This document shows, piece by piece, positions 14,310-24,280 of a stretch of DNA of 64,000 nucleotides; position 1 is the stretch's first letter; the number at the start of each line of letters is the position of its first letter. The DNA lies in contig NZ_JAAZUI010000001.1 of assembly GCF_012524075.1 (NCBI RefSeq), positions 1 to 64,000 of the forward strand, written 5' to 3'. The translations under genes and the position numbers were made by a program. This DNA is from Lutibacter sp. B1 (lineage in GTDB: Bacteria > Bacteroidota > Bacteroidia > Flavobacteriales > Flavobacteriaceae). The notes under the pieces are model-generated. The model saw nothing but the letters and a program-made list of their open reading frames with translations. It was not told the origin of the DNA and made no database searches.

Positions 14310-16763
14310 ATGAAAAAAATCCTCTTAACATTCTTTACAATTTCATTATTATTTAGTTCAATTACTGCCCAAAATATTAAATCGCCAGCAGATTTTTTAG
14401 GTTATGAACTTGGCACACGTTTTACAAGACATTATAAAGTAATTGAATATTTTGACTATGTAAGTACTAATTCTGCTAATATAAAGCTTGAAAAATATGG
14501 TGAAACCAATGAATTTAGACCTTTATACATTTCATACATATCATCAGTAGAAAATATTTCTAATCTTGAAAAAATAAGAGAAAATAATCTTAAGAAAGCG
14601 GGTATAATTGAAGGAAATTCCAACTCTGAAACTGTTATTGTTTGGTTAAGTTACAATGTACATGGCAATGAGGCTTCGAGTACAGAAGCATCTATGCAAA
14701 CATTGTACGATTTAATTACAAAAAAACAAGAATGGCTTAAAAATACATTAGTTATTATTGATCCTTGTATCAATCCCGATGGAAGAGATAGATATGTTAA
14801 TTGGTATAATGAAACTAAAAGCACTCCATACAATGTGAATCCGGATGCCTCTGAACATAACGAGCCTTGGCCTAGAGGAAGAGCCAATCATTATTTGTTC
14901 GATTTAAATAGAGATTGGGCTTGGGCCAGTCAGGTTGAAACACAACAACGTTTGGTTGTTTACAATAAATGGTTACCACAGGTGCATGTAGATTTCCATG
15001 AGCAAGGTTATAATGAACCGTATTACTTTGCGCCGGCGGCAGAACCTTTTCATGAAATAATTACAGATTGGCAACGAGATTTTCAAACGCAATTAGGGAA
15101 AAATCATGCAAAATATTTTGACCAAAATGGATGGGGTTATTTTACAAAAGAGTTTTTCGATTTATTGTATCCAAGTTACGGCGATACGTACCCAACTTAT
15201 ATGGGAGCAATTGGTATGACTTACGAACAGGCCGGTATTGGTGCCGGATTAGGAATAACTTTAGAAAACAATTCTGTTCTTACTTTTGTTGATAGAGTTA
15301 AACACCATACAACTACAGGTTTATCAACCGTTGAATTATCTTCTAAAAATGCTGTAAAACTTATAACTGAATTTGGAAAATTCTTTGATAATTCTAATTT
15401 AAAATACAAAAGTTACATTTTAAGAGGAGACAAAACTAAAATTAAAAAACTTTCAGAATTACTTCACAAACACGGTATTGAAACGTTCCCTTCAGAAGAA
15501 AAATCACTAAAAGCTTACGATTATTATTCAAAAAGTGTAAAAACCATAAAAACAACTAAAAATGATTGGATAGTTTCAACCAATCAGCCTAAAGGAAAAA
15601 TGGTGAAGGCATTGTTAGAACCTGAAGCTAAACTTACCGATTCTGTAACTTATGATATTACCGCTTGGAGTTTACCTTTTGCTTATGGTTTACAAGGGTT
15701 TGCATCGGAAGTTGAAATTCCTGTAAATAAAAATATTTCTTCTGAAAATTCAATCGTTAACAATGAAATCAACACAAATACCTATTCTTATATATGTAGA
15801 TGGAAAGAAATTTCAGATGCCACATTTTTAGGAAAATTAGTGTCAAAAGGTTTTAAAGTTCGCTACAGTAATACTAATTTTTCTGTTGAAGGAAAAAATT
15901 TCACTAAAGGAACATTACTAATAATGAGAGGTGAAAACAGACATATTGAAAATTTTGACAAACTAATTGTTGAAACTGCTAATACATTAAATAAAAAATT
16001 AGAAACAACTAATACTGGTTTTGTTGATAATGGAAAAGACTTTGGGTCAGAAAACAATACACTTATCAGTAATAAAAATATAGCAGTTTTATCAGGTGAA
16101 GGAACTTCTTCATTAAGTTTTGGTGAAATTTGGCATTTTTTTGAAGCTCAACTAAAATATCCTTTAAATAATATCAATACTAAAAATTTAAATAGAATTG
16201 ATCTTTCTAAATATGATGTTTTAATATTACCTGATGGATATATTGCAGATAAAGAAAGTCTTGAAAAACTTATTTCTTATGTTACAAACGGAGGTAAAAT
16301 TATTGCTATTGACGGTGCTTTGGAAACTTTTTCAGACAAAGAAGGCTTTAATTTGAAAAAGAAAAAACCAGAAGAAAATAAAGAGCCTAATTTGTTACCC
16401 TATAATACTCGCGAAAGAGAATACATTAAAAACACAATTACCGGAAGCATTTTTAAAAGTACTATTGATTTTACACATCCATTAGCTTATGGCTATTCAA
16501 AAGATTATTACAGTTTAAAATTAGGAGCAAACAGTTACGAGTTATTAGATAAAGGAATAAATGTTGGTTATTTTAATAAAGATGCAACCAATATATCTGG
16601 TTTTGCAGGAGTTAACGCTTTAAAACTTGTCCCTGAATCTTTACTTTTTGGAATTGAAAATAAAGGTAGAGGAAAAATTATTTACATGGTTGATAATCCT
16701 CTTTTCAGATCTTTTTGGGAAAATGGCAAGCTATTTTTTGCCAATGCAGTTTTTTTAAATTAA
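14310..16763 (+). CDS. secreted M14 zinc carboxypeptidase-like protein
   Basis: An 817-residue exported protein with a signal peptide (MKKILLTFFTISLLFSSITAQ). The M14 peptidase domain spans about residues 35-350: zinc ligands in NVHGNEASSTEA (His and Glu) and VHVDFHEQG (His), with the substrate-binding NPDGRDRY between. The C-terminal third holds a DJ-1/GATase-like segment (DVLILPDGYIADKESLEKL, then GGKIIAIDGALETF), as in other Bacteroidota members of this type. It should cleave peptides in the periplasm or outside. Cellular role is unknown. No T9SS sorting domain is seen. Confidence 0.88.
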   Translation: MKKILLTFFTISLLFSSITAQNIKSPADFLGYELGTRFTRHYKVIEYFDYVSTNSANIKLEKYGETNEFRPLYISYISSVENISNLEKIRENNLKKAGIIEGNSNSETVIVWLSYNVHGNEASSTEASMQTLYDLITKKQEWLKNTLVIIDPCINPDGRDRYVNWYNETKSTPYNVNPDASEHNEPWPRGRANHYLFDLNRDWAWASQVETQQRLVVYNKWLPQVHVDFHEQGYNEPYYFAPAAEPFHEIITDWQRDFQTQLGKNHAKYFDQNGWGYFTKEFFDLLYPSYGDTYPTYMGAIGMTYEQAGIGAGLGITLENNSVLTFVDRVKHHTTTGLSTVELSSKNAVKLITEFGKFFDNSNLKYKSYILRGDKTKIKKLSELLHKHGIETFPSEEKSLKAYDYYSKSVKTIKTTKNDWIVSTNQPKGKMVKALLEPEAKLTDSVTYDITAWSLPFAYGLQGFASEVEIPVNKNISSENSIVNNEINTNTYSYICRWKEISDATFLGKLVSKGFKVRYSNTNFSVEGKNFTKGTLLIMRGENRHIENFDKLIVETANTLNKKLETTNTGFVDNGKDFGSENNTLISNKNIAVLSGEGTSSLSFGEIWHFFEAQLKYPLNNINTKNLNRIDLSKYDVLILPDGYIADKESLEKLISYVTNGGKIIAIDGALETFSDKEGFNLKKKKPEENKEPNLLPYNTREREYIKNTITGSIFKSTIDFTHPLAYGYSKDYYSLKLGANSYELLDKGINVGYFNKDATNISGFAGVNALKLVPESLLFGIENKGRGKIIYMVDNPLFRSFWENGKLFFANAVFLN

Positions 16764-16791
16764 GATCAAAATACTAGTTTATTAATATCCT

Positions 16792-16926
16792 AAAAGCTGT
16801 TTTAAAAGTAAAGTTTGAGTCAACCTGAACTTGTTTCAGGTTCTTATAATGATTTATTTTAGAACATTAAGATTCTGAAACAAGTTCAGAATGACGTTAC
16901 ATATTATTACTTTTAAAACAGCTTTT
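16792..16926. repeat. dispersed palindromic element, copy B
   Basis: A 135-bp element between the convergent M14 peptidase and rimO genes. It is bounded by a perfect 20-bp inverted repeat (16792-16811 and 16907-16926, AAAAGCTGTTTTAAAAGTAA and its complement). Inner arms are GTCAACCTGAACTTGTTTCA and TCTGAAACAAGTTCAGAATG. It belongs to the same family as copies A and C. A two-way terminator role is plausible. Confidence 0.85.
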
Positions 16927-16946
16927 ATTATTTTTTAATTTCCAAA

Positions 16947-18260
16947 TTAGTTCACCGGTTCTCCGTACAAATCAAATTCAGTAGCTGAAGTAATTTTTAC
17001 ATTTGCAAATTTACCTACTTGAACATAATGTTTTGTGGCGTCAATCAACACTTCGTTATCAACATCGGGTGAATCAAATTCTGTTCTCCCAACAAAATAA
17101 TTCCCATCTTTTCTATCAATTATAACCTTAAATATCTTATCAACTTTTTCTTGATTCAATTCAAATGAAATTTGACTTTGCAGTTCCATAATTTCATTAA
17201 CACGATTCATTTTAACATCTTCAAGAACATCATCTTCTAAATTTGCAGCATGTGTATTTTCTTCATGCGAATAAGCAAAAGCACCTAAACGTTCAAAACG
17301 CATTTCAGCTACCCATTCTTTTAACTCTTTAAATTTCTCATAAGTTTCTCCCGGATAACCTACAATTAAAGTAGTTCTGATAGCCATATTAGGAACCGAT
17401 TTTCTAAATTCAGCTATTAAATTGGTAGTTTTTTCATGTGAAGTACCACGTCTCATCGATTTTAAAATATCATCATTAATATGCTGTAAAGGAATATCCA
17501 AATAATTACAAACTTTCGGCTCGTTTTTAATTACTTCAAGCACATCTAATGGGAACCCTGTTGGAAAAGCATAATGTAAACGAATCCACTCAATGCCATC
17601 AACTTTTACCAATTCTTTCAATAAATCGGCTAAAGCCCTTTTTTTATAAATATCGAGTCCATAATACGTTAAATCCTGCGCAATTAAAATCAATTCTTTA
17701 ATTCCTTTTTTAGCTAATTTAGTAGCTTCAATTACTAAATTTTCTATAGGTGTTGAAACATGTTTCCCTCTCATTAAAGGGATTGCACAAAAAGAACAAG
17801 GCCTGTCACAACCTTCTGCAATTTTTAAATAAGCATAATGCGTAGGCGTTGTTGTTAAACGTTCTCCAACCAATTCATGTTTATAATCAGCTTCTAAAAC
17901 TTTTAATAAATTAGGCAAATCATGCGTTCCAAAATACTCATCAACATCAGGAATTTCTTTTTGCAAATCAGGTTTATAACGTTCACTTAAACAGCCTGTA
18001 ACATAAACTCTATCAACTTCACCCTCTTCTTTTTTATTTACGTAGTGTAAAATTGTATTTATAGATTCTTCCTTGGCATCACCAATAAAACCACAGGTAT
18101 TTATAACAACAATATTCCCTTCGTCATTTTCATCTTCATGAACAACATTTTTATTATTCGCTTTTAATTGTCCCATCAGCACTTCGCTATCGTAAACATT
18201 TTTACTGCAACCAAGTGTTACCACATTAATTTTATTTTCCTTTTTTGATTTTGTCCTCAT
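16947..18260 (-). CDS. rimO: ribosomal protein uS12 methylthiotransferase
   Basis: Radical-SAM methylthiotransferase (437 aa) that modifies an aspartate of ribosomal protein S12 (family knowledge). The N-terminal UPF0004 domain begins KINVVTLGCSKNVYDSEVLM and binds the auxiliary cluster with further Cys in NTCGFIG and VTGCLSE. The radical-SAM motif is CDRPCSFCAIP (CxxxCxxC). A C-terminal TRAM domain ends the protein. In many Flavobacteriia rimO directly follows ftsY; here an amidase gene and an opposing serine hydrolase gene lie between them. Confidence 0.96.
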   Translation of the reverse strand: MRTKSKKENKINVVTLGCSKNVYDSEVLMGQLKANNKNVVHEDENDEGNIVVINTCGFIGDAKEESINTILHYVNKKEEGEVDRVYVTGCLSERYKPDLQKEIPDVDEYFGTHDLPNLLKVLEADYKHELVGERLTTTPTHYAYLKIAEGCDRPCSFCAIPLMRGKHVSTPIENLVIEATKLAKKGIKELILIAQDLTYYGLDIYKKRALADLLKELVKVDGIEWIRLHYAFPTGFPLDVLEVIKNEPKVCNYLDIPLQHINDDILKSMRRGTSHEKTTNLIAEFRKSVPNMAIRTTLIVGYPGETYEKFKELKEWVAEMRFERLGAFAYSHEENTHAANLEDDVLEDVKMNRVNEIMELQSQISFELNQEKVDKIFKVIIDRKDGNYFVGRTEFDSPDVDNEVLIDATKHYVQVGKFANVKITSATEFDLYGEPVN

Positions 18261-18349
18261 TTCCTAATTTTAATTTTGCAAAGATACAACGTTAATTAAA
18301 CCTTTTATATATTTATATGTCTTAAACTTGTCATTTACTACTATTTACT

Positions 18350-19444
18350 ATGAAAAATTATTGGACATTATTTATTATAGTTGTGTTTACAGCATTTGCT
18401 AATTGTTCTACAGATAGCGATTCTCTTGTAAAAAATGATGATATTATTGATAATGAGTTATATTCCCCTCCAATAAATTCTGATATTTGGGAAACCATTT
18501 CTATAGAAGATTTAGACTGGAATTCTAATGCGCTTCAGCCATTATTAGATTTTTTAGATGAAAAAGGAACTAAAGCCTTTATTATTTTAAAAAATGGAAA
18601 AATTGCCGTTGAATGGTATGGTAATGATACTAATGTAAATACTAATTTAACATGGAATTCTGCAGCGAAAACACTTACTTCATTTTTAACAGGCATTGCT
18701 CAAGAAGAAGGTTTTTTGAATATTCATGATGCATCAAAAGAATATTTAGGCAATAATTGGACAAGTTTAACTGATGAACAAGAAGCTGAAATTACTGTTT
18801 GGAATCATTTAACTATGACAACAGGTTTGGATTATACCGTTGAAAATGCTAATTGTTTTGAACCTGAAGATTTGGTTTATAAAAATGAACCCGGTACATT
18901 TTGGTATTATCACAATGCACCTTATACCATTACTCATACTATTATTTCTAATGCCACAAATACAACTTTTGACAGCTATTTTAATACTAAACTTAGAAAT
19001 AAAACAGGAATGAATGGCTTTTGGGTAACTATTGGTTGTTTTGATCTGTATTACAGCAATGCCAGAAGTATGGCACGTTTCGGACTTTTAAATTTGAATA
19101 AAGGTACTTGGAATACCAACACTATTTTAAATGATAAAAATTATTTTAATGAAATGACTACAACCTCTCAAAATCTAAATAAATCTTACGGCTATTTTTG
19201 GTGGTTAAACGGAAAAGAAAGTTATAGATTACCCTCTTCTGAAGCTGAGTATACAGGAAAATTAATTCCTTCCGCTCCCAATGATTTATTTGCCGCTTTA
19301 GGTAAAAATGATCAAAAATTGTATATTGTACCAAGTAAAAACTTGGTTGTAGTTAGAATGGGTGAAAATGCAAGTGATTCTCTTTTAGGACCAAGCAGCT
19401 TTGATTCACAACTTTGGGAGAAAATAAATACTTTAACAAATTAA
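18350..19444 (+). CDS. beta-lactamase-family serine hydrolase, lipoprotein
   Basis: A 364-residue predicted lipoprotein (lipobox FANC, Cys19) with a class C beta-lactamase/DD-peptidase fold. The nucleophile motif SxxK is seen in WNSAAKTLTSFL and the YxN motif in FWYYHNAPYT. The third (KTG/HxG-type) motif is not obvious. This family hydrolyses peptides, esters or amides in the periplasm; true beta-lactam resistance is unlikely from sequence alone. It lies alone, divergent from rimO and convergent with the amidase gene. Confidence 0.85.
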   Translation: MKNYWTLFIIVVFTAFANCSTDSDSLVKNDDIIDNELYSPPINSDIWETISIEDLDWNSNALQPLLDFLDEKGTKAFIILKNGKIAVEWYGNDTNVNTNLTWNSAAKTLTSFLTGIAQEEGFLNIHDASKEYLGNNWTSLTDEQEAEITVWNHLTMTTGLDYTVENANCFEPEDLVYKNEPGTFWYYHNAPYTITHTIISNATNTTFDSYFNTKLRNKTGMNGFWVTIGCFDLYYSNARSMARFGLLNLNKGTWNTNTILNDKNYFNEMTTTSQNLNKSYGYFWWLNGKESYRLPSSEAEYTGKLIPSAPNDLFAALGKNDQKLYIVPSKNLVVVRMGENASDSLLGPSSFDSQLWEKINTLTN

Positions 19445-19482
19445 TAAAGTTTGAAAAACAATTCTAAATCATAGTATATAAC

Positions 19483-21132
19483 TTAATTATAGTCTTTTGG
19501 GATTTTTCTAACATTTGTTAATTGCTCAAATGCATAACCAAGCTTTAATAATTTCTCTTCTTCAAAAGGTTTAGCGATAAAAGTTAAACTAATTGGCTCA
19601 CCAGAATTTTCATATCCCATAGGTACCGATAAACAAGGATATTTTGCTACTGCAGCATAACCTGCATGGTAATTATTGATTGATAAAATTGCATCTAGAT
19701 TATAGGTGTCCATTGGTGTTTTAAAAAACTCAATTCCACTATTATTTAATTTCAATTTAATTTCTTCAAAGTCCGCCACTGTAGTTGAATCTTTTACAAT
19801 ACCTTCAAATAGTTCTTGACCATACGGAGATCTTTTTACTGAATCTTGTATATTCAAATCTATAATATCTTTAATTGAGGTTATTGAAATATTTTTATCG
19901 GCATAATTTTTTAAATACTCCGGCAAATCATGTTTCATATCAATATTTAACAATGTTAAAAATCCATCAAGCGTTATTTGTGGTGGGTCATATTCAATAA
20001 TTTCACCTCCTGCGGTTTTTATTTTTTCTATTGAAATACTGTAAATTGAATCTTTTAAAAGTTGCTTAATAACTCCAAACCTTTTTCCTTTTATGGATGA
20101 ATTTGTTAAATTCTCAAAATAATTTATATTTTCATTCTTCTTTTTTGTTGCAATATCTTCAACATCTTCTCCAATCATAGCGGTTAAAAAAATTGCATTA
20201 TCTATTATACTTTTTGTTATTGGACCCGGTGTATCTAATGTACTTGAAATAGGCACCATTCCTATTCTACTCAGCAATCCAACAGTTGGTTTTAATCCTA
20301 CTACAGAATTTTTACTTGAAGGTGATAAAATTGAGCCCGAAGTTTCACTTCCTACAGCTGCTACTGCAAAATTTGCAGCCACTGAAACAGCACTTCCCGA
20401 ACTTGAACCTCCTGTTTCAAAAATTTTTCTTCCGTAAGGATTTAAAGTTTGTCCTCCAATAGCACTATAACCAAGAGGACAACCCTCACAAAAATAATAT
20501 GCCCACTCACTTAAATTTGCTTTTCCTAAAATAAGTGCTCCACTTTTTTTCAGTTGTTTAACAATAAATGCATCATCGGTATTTTTGTTGTCTTTTAATG
20601 CAAAAGCACCTGCCGTTGTTGGCATTTCTTTAGTATTAATATTGTCTTTTAACAAAATTGGTAAACCATATAATGTATTAATTAAACTATCTGGCTTGTT
20701 CTTATCTTTTTCCTTAGCCTCTTTTATTATAGATGGATTTAAAGCTATAATACTATGCAATGATAAATTATGATTACTTTCGAATTTTCGAATTCTATAT
20801 AAATAGAAAAGCACAATTTTTTCATAAGATAAAATTCCATTTTTTACTGAAGTCTGCAAAGAAGGAATATCTTTCTCAATTATATATGGTTTTAAATTTT
20901 CATAATCTTGTTCTGAAAAATAAGCTAGATCTTCATCAAAAGACTTAAATACTTCATTCATATCTAAATATTTAGACTGAATCAGTTTAAATTTCATTCT
21001 ATCAATTTCATGTTTATTCTGTATAGCTAATTCAGAAGTTTCATCATACGTTGTAAATTCAACAGGAGCTTCTTTCTTCTTACACGAAACTACTATCACT
21101 AAAAATCCTAAAATAAAAACTGCTTTTTTCAT
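19483..21132 (-). CDS. amidase-signature family protein, lipoprotein
   Basis: A 549-residue protein with a lipoprotein signal (VVSC, Cys17) and an amidase-signature domain. The catalytic triad is visible: Lys in LPILLKDNINTKEMPTTAG, the cis-Ser in GSETSGSILSPSS and the surrounding FETGGSSSGSAVSVAANF. The C-terminal segment CLSVPMGYENSGEPISLTF is typical. The substrate is not predictable; secreted amidases act on amides or peptides. Location on the outside of the inner membrane or at the outer membrane is inferred from the lipobox. Confidence 0.9.
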   Translation of the reverse strand: MKKAVFILGFLVIVVSCKKKEAPVEFTTYDETSELAIQNKHEIDRMKFKLIQSKYLDMNEVFKSFDEDLAYFSEQDYENLKPYIIEKDIPSLQTSVKNGILSYEKIVLFYLYRIRKFESNHNLSLHSIIALNPSIIKEAKEKDKNKPDSLINTLYGLPILLKDNINTKEMPTTAGAFALKDNKNTDDAFIVKQLKKSGALILGKANLSEWAYYFCEGCPLGYSAIGGQTLNPYGRKIFETGGSSSGSAVSVAANFAVAAVGSETSGSILSPSSKNSVVGLKPTVGLLSRIGMVPISSTLDTPGPITKSIIDNAIFLTAMIGEDVEDIATKKKNENINYFENLTNSSIKGKRFGVIKQLLKDSIYSISIEKIKTAGGEIIEYDPPQITLDGFLTLLNIDMKHDLPEYLKNYADKNISITSIKDIIDLNIQDSVKRSPYGQELFEGIVKDSTTVADFEEIKLKLNNSGIEFFKTPMDTYNLDAILSINNYHAGYAAVAKYPCLSVPMGYENSGEPISLTFIAKPFEEEKLLKLGYAFEQLTNVRKIPKDYN

Positions 21133-21160
21133 TATATATATTTTAAATAAAGGTATAAAA

Positions 21161-21196
21161 ATAAAAAACCTCTTATATTTTAAGTATAAGAGGTTT
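21161..21196 (-). terminator. intrinsic terminator after ftsY
   Basis: A 12-bp stem (21166-21177 and 21185-21196, AAACCTCTTATA and complement) with a 7-base loop. In the minus direction it is followed by a T-rich run. It closes the ftsY transcript, 20 bases after the stop. Confidence 0.88.
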
Positions 21197-21215
21197 AAAA
21201 TTTTGTTTATTTTTT

Positions 21216-22169
21216 TTACTTAAAAAACGAATCTACAAATTCAATTTTATTAAATACTTGCAAATCATCTATACCTTCTCCAACTCCAATATATTTAACA
21301 GGTATTTGAAATTGATCTGAAATACCAATCACAACACCGCCTTTTGCTGTACCATCTAATTTAGTAACTGCTAATGAAGTAACCTCGGTAGCTTTGGTAA
21401 ATTGTTTAGCTTGTTCAAAGGCATTTTGGCCTGTAGAACCGTCTAACACCAACAAAACATCGTGTGGAGCATCACCAACAACTTTTTGCATTACACGTTT
21501 TATTTTGGTTAACTCATTCATTAAATTTACTTTATTGTGTAAACGCCCTGCAGTATCAATAATAACAACATCCGCATTTTGAGCTACAGCAGATTTCAAT
21601 GTATCAAATGCAACTGAAGCAGGATCACTTCCCATATCTTGGCGAACTATTGGAACACCTACTCTATCTGCCCACACTTGTAGCTGATCAATAGCTGCTG
21701 CTCTAAATGTATCAGCAGCTCCCAAAACAACTTTTTTTCCATTTTTAGTAAATTGAGCTGCTAGTTTTCCTATTGTGGTTGTTTTTCCAACACCATTTAC
21801 GCCTACAACCATAATTACATACGGTTTTTTATCTTTAGGAATTACAAAATCAGTCTCATTTCCAAGATTAGTTTCGGCCAATAAACCGGCAATTTCTTCT
21901 CTTAAAATAGTATTTAATTCGTCTGTTCCTAAATATTTATCTTTTGAAACTCGCTCTTCAATTCTTTCTATAATTTTAAGGGTAGTTTCTACTCCAACAT
22001 CTGAAGATATCAATACTTCTTCTAAGTTATCAAGTACGTCATCATCAACTTTTGACTTCCCTGCAACCGCCTTAGATAATTTAGAAAAAAATGATGTTTT
22101 GGATTTTTCCAAACCTTTATCTAAAGTTTCCTTTTTTTCTTTTGAAAATATTTTTTTAAATAAACTCAT
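21216..22169 (-). CDS. ftsY: signal recognition particle receptor FtsY
   Basis: SRP receptor GTPase (317 aa) that docks SRP-ribosome complexes at the membrane, partner of Ffh and of the ffs RNA found at 60640. The NG domain is complete: G1 VVGVNGVGKTTTIGKLA, the SRP-specific ADTFRAAA, G3 DTAGRLHN and G4 TKLDGTAKGG. The N-terminal A domain is short, as in Bacteroidota. It follows the rpmB-rpmG-DUF4295 genes on the same strand, with a terminator-like hairpin between. Confidence 0.97.
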   Translation of the reverse strand: MSLFKKIFSKEKKETLDKGLEKSKTSFFSKLSKAVAGKSKVDDDVLDNLEEVLISSDVGVETTLKIIERIEERVSKDKYLGTDELNTILREEIAGLLAETNLGNETDFVIPKDKKPYVIMVVGVNGVGKTTTIGKLAAQFTKNGKKVVLGAADTFRAAAIDQLQVWADRVGVPIVRQDMGSDPASVAFDTLKSAVAQNADVVIIDTAGRLHNKVNLMNELTKIKRVMQKVVGDAPHDVLLVLDGSTGQNAFEQAKQFTKATEVTSLAVTKLDGTAKGGVVIGISDQFQIPVKYIGVGEGIDDLQVFNKIEFVDSFFK

Positions 22170-22202
22170 TTACTACAAATTATATAGTGTAAATATAAAA
22201 AA

Positions 22203-22235
22203 GAAAAGCTACCCTCAAAATATTGAAAGTAGCTT
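22203..22235 (-). terminator. terminator or attenuator between DUF4295 gene and ftsY
   Basis: AAGCTAC (22206-22212) pairs with GTAGCTT (22229-22235), with an inner TCAA/TTGA stem past a 2x2 internal loop. In the minus direction it is followed by TTTTCTTTTTT. It is placed to lower ftsY expression relative to the ribosomal genes. Confidence 0.75.
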
Positions 22236-22257
22236 ATATATAGTTTATGAACAAATA

Positions 22258-22410
22258 TTATTTTTTGCTCAAAAAGTCTTTTACGTTTGTAGGATCAACA
22301 ATAGCTTCAACAAAAGTGTAAGCTCCCGTTTTAGGAGATTTCACCATTTTAATAGCTTTTGTTAATCTTTTTGAACCTGTTTGTAATGATGCTACTGCTT
22401 TCTTTGCCAT
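22258..22410 (-). CDS. DUF4295 family small protein
   Basis: A 50-residue basic protein (MAKKAVASLQTGSKRLTKA, ending VKDFLSKK) between rpmG and ftsY. It matches the small DUF4295 family, which occurs in this operon position across Bacteroidota and is probably a ribosome-associated protein. The start follows rpmG by 9 bases. It was below the length usually reported by ORF callers, but composition and context support it strongly. Confidence 0.92.
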   Translation of the reverse strand: MAKKAVASLQTGSKRLTKAIKMVKSPKTGAYTFVEAIVDPTNVKDFLSKK

Positions 22411-22419
22411 GATCCTAAA

Positions 22420-22605
22420 TTATTTAATTTCTTTATGAACAGTCATTTTCTTCAAGATAGGATTGAATTTCTTAATTTCCATTCTATCAGGAGTATTCTT
22501 TTTATTCTTCGTTGTAATATATCTAGAAGTACCTGGTAAACCGGTAGCTTTATGCTCAGTACATTCTAAAATTACCTGTATTCTATTTCCTTTACTCTTT
22601 GCCAT
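22420..22605 (-). CDS. rpmG: 50S ribosomal protein L33
   Basis: A 61-residue large-subunit protein ([20 protein letters not shown], with [19 protein letters not shown]). It shows a single Cys where some L33 paralogues have four, so this is the zinc-free form. It is 12 bases from rpmB and co-transcribed with it. Confidence 0.97.
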   Translation of the reverse strand: MAKSKGNRIQVILECTEHKATGLPGTSRYITTKNKKNTPDRMEIKKFNPILKKMTVHKEIK

Positions 22606-22617
22606 TGCCTTATGCGA

Positions 22618-22857
22618 TTATTTTTTTAAAAAACCTTTTTCTCTTGCTTCTTTTAAAACAGCAGAGATACCTTTTTTATTAATATTCTTTAAAGCTGATG
22701 TAGATACTTTTAAAGTAACCCATTTATCTTCTTCAGGAATATAAAAACGCTTTTTAATTAAATTAGCGTCAAATTTTCTTTTAGTTCTATTCAATGCGTG
22801 AGAAACATTGTTTCCAACCATTGCTTTCTTTCCAGTAAGTTCACAAACTCTTGACAT
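22618..22857 (-). CDS. rpmB: 50S ribosomal protein L28
   Basis: A 79-residue large-subunit protein beginning MSRVCELTGKKAMVGNNVSHA, with NRTKRKFDANL. It is the first gene of the rpmB-rpmG-DUF4295-ftsY cluster. The cinA gene ends 79 bases upstream on the same strand. Confidence 0.97.
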   Translation of the reverse strand: MSRVCELTGKKAMVGNNVSHALNRTKRKFDANLIKKRFYIPEEDKWVTLKVSTSALKNINKKGISAVLKEAREKGFLKK

Positions 22858-22936
22858 ATTTCTGTACCTTTATTAGTGTAATCTCAAACGAGATGCAAAA
22901 TTACAACATCTCTTCAAAATACACAAACTTATTTTA

Positions 22937-24181
22937 TTAGTTTTTTAAAATTTCTTGTTTTAATAATTCCAATGCTTTATTTGAAGCTCTTTCAATTACC
23001 TTTTCTCGCGGTTTGCCAAAGAAATATTCATTAGAAATAATATGAGTTGGTGTAGCTATTGCAATAAATACTACTCCAACTGTTTTATCTGTTTTATCGG
23101 TAGTTGGACCTGCATTACCTGTTGTTGCAATAGCATAATCAGTTTGAAACTTTTGCTGTATCCCTTTAGCCATTGCCTCTGCAACCTGAGAACTTACTAC
23201 CGAATATTTATCAATTATTTCTTCTTCAACATTCAGTTCCTTTATTTTGATTGAAGCTTGATATGCTACTATTGACCCTTGAAAATATTTTGATGATCCT
23301 GCAACAGAGGTTATTTTTTTTGCAATATTTCCTCCTGTGCAACTCTCTGCTGTAGCCAAAGTTTGTTTTTTTTGGGTTAACAAACTTCCTATTTCAAGTT
23401 CCAAAGTTTCTCCTTCATCAAAACCAACTATAATATCCGGAATTATATTGGATAGCTTCTTTACCTCTTCAGCAACTGAATCTTCTAATACCTTCTTATT
23501 AATACCTTTTGCTGTTAAACGTAATCTTACTTTTCCGTAAGATGGTAAATAGGCTAACTTTATAAAAGTGGGCAGCTTATCTTCCCATTGTTCAATACGT
23601 TCTGCAACCATACTTTCACCCATTCCATAAGTAATAATTGTTTTATGATATATATATGGTAATAAATACTTTTCTTGTAATTTAGGTAATACACCTTTAA
23701 GCATTAATTCTTTCATTTCGTATGGAACTCCAGGTAATGAAACAACAACTTTATTAGAATATTCAAACCACATCCCCGGAGCAGTTCCTAAAAAATTTTT
23801 TAAAGGTGTGCATTTTTTTGGCACCAATGCCTGATTTTTATTAATCTCTGTAAACGGGTAATTAATTTTAGCAAACATGTTTTTTATATGTTCAACTATG
23901 TCTTCATTTAAAATTAATTCGTCATCAAAATATTTAGCCAAGGTTAATTTTGTGATATCATCTTTTGTTGGCCCCAATCCGCCTGTAATTATAACAATAT
24001 CAACATTAGACTCAGCTTCTTTTAAAGCTTTTAAAATATGCTGCTCATCATCTTGAATTGAAGTAATTTGATATACTGATACTCCTATTTTATTTAATTC
24101 TTCTGCTATCCATTTAGAATTAGAATCTAATATTTGTCCTATTAAAATTTCGTCTCCTATAGTAATTATTTCTGCATTCAT
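22937..24181 (-). CDS. cinA: CinA-like protein (nicotinamide-nucleotide amidase family)
   Basis: A 414-residue two-domain protein. The N-terminal MoaB/Mog-like domain is marked by AEIITIGDEILIGQILDSN and IITGGLGPTKDDIT; in this family it can act as an ADP-ribose/NAD-derivative pyrophosphatase. The C-terminal PncC/CinA domain (TAESCTGGNIAKKITSVAGSS...GSIVAYQ) deamidates nicotinamide mononucleotide. Both are full length. It probably recycles pyridine nucleotides. It lies upstream of rpmB, a common arrangement in Flavobacteriia. Confidence 0.93.
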   Translation of the reverse strand: MNAEIITIGDEILIGQILDSNSKWIAEELNKIGVSVYQITSIQDDEQHILKALKEAESNVDIVIITGGLGPTKDDITKLTLAKYFDDELILNEDIVEHIKNMFAKINYPFTEINKNQALVPKKCTPLKNFLGTAPGMWFEYSNKVVVSLPGVPYEMKELMLKGVLPKLQEKYLLPYIYHKTIITYGMGESMVAERIEQWEDKLPTFIKLAYLPSYGKVRLRLTAKGINKKVLEDSVAEEVKKLSNIIPDIIVGFDEGETLELEIGSLLTQKKQTLATAESCTGGNIAKKITSVAGSSKYFQGSIVAYQASIKIKELNVEEEIIDKYSVVSSQVAEAMAKGIQQKFQTDYAIATTGNAGPTTDKTDKTVGVVFIAIATPTHIISNEYFFGKPREKVIERASNKALELLKQEILKN

Positions 24182-24280
24182 TAGTAAGCGTTATTGTTGC
24201 GATAAATGTACAAATTACCACGCAACCTTTTTAACAAAAAAACATCTAATAATAAAAGAAAAAAATAAAAAAGGAACGCT

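Noticed and set aside
18350-19444. An antibiotic-resistance beta-lactamase
   Set aside because: Only the general SxxK and YxN motifs are visible. The family is mostly peptidases and esterases.
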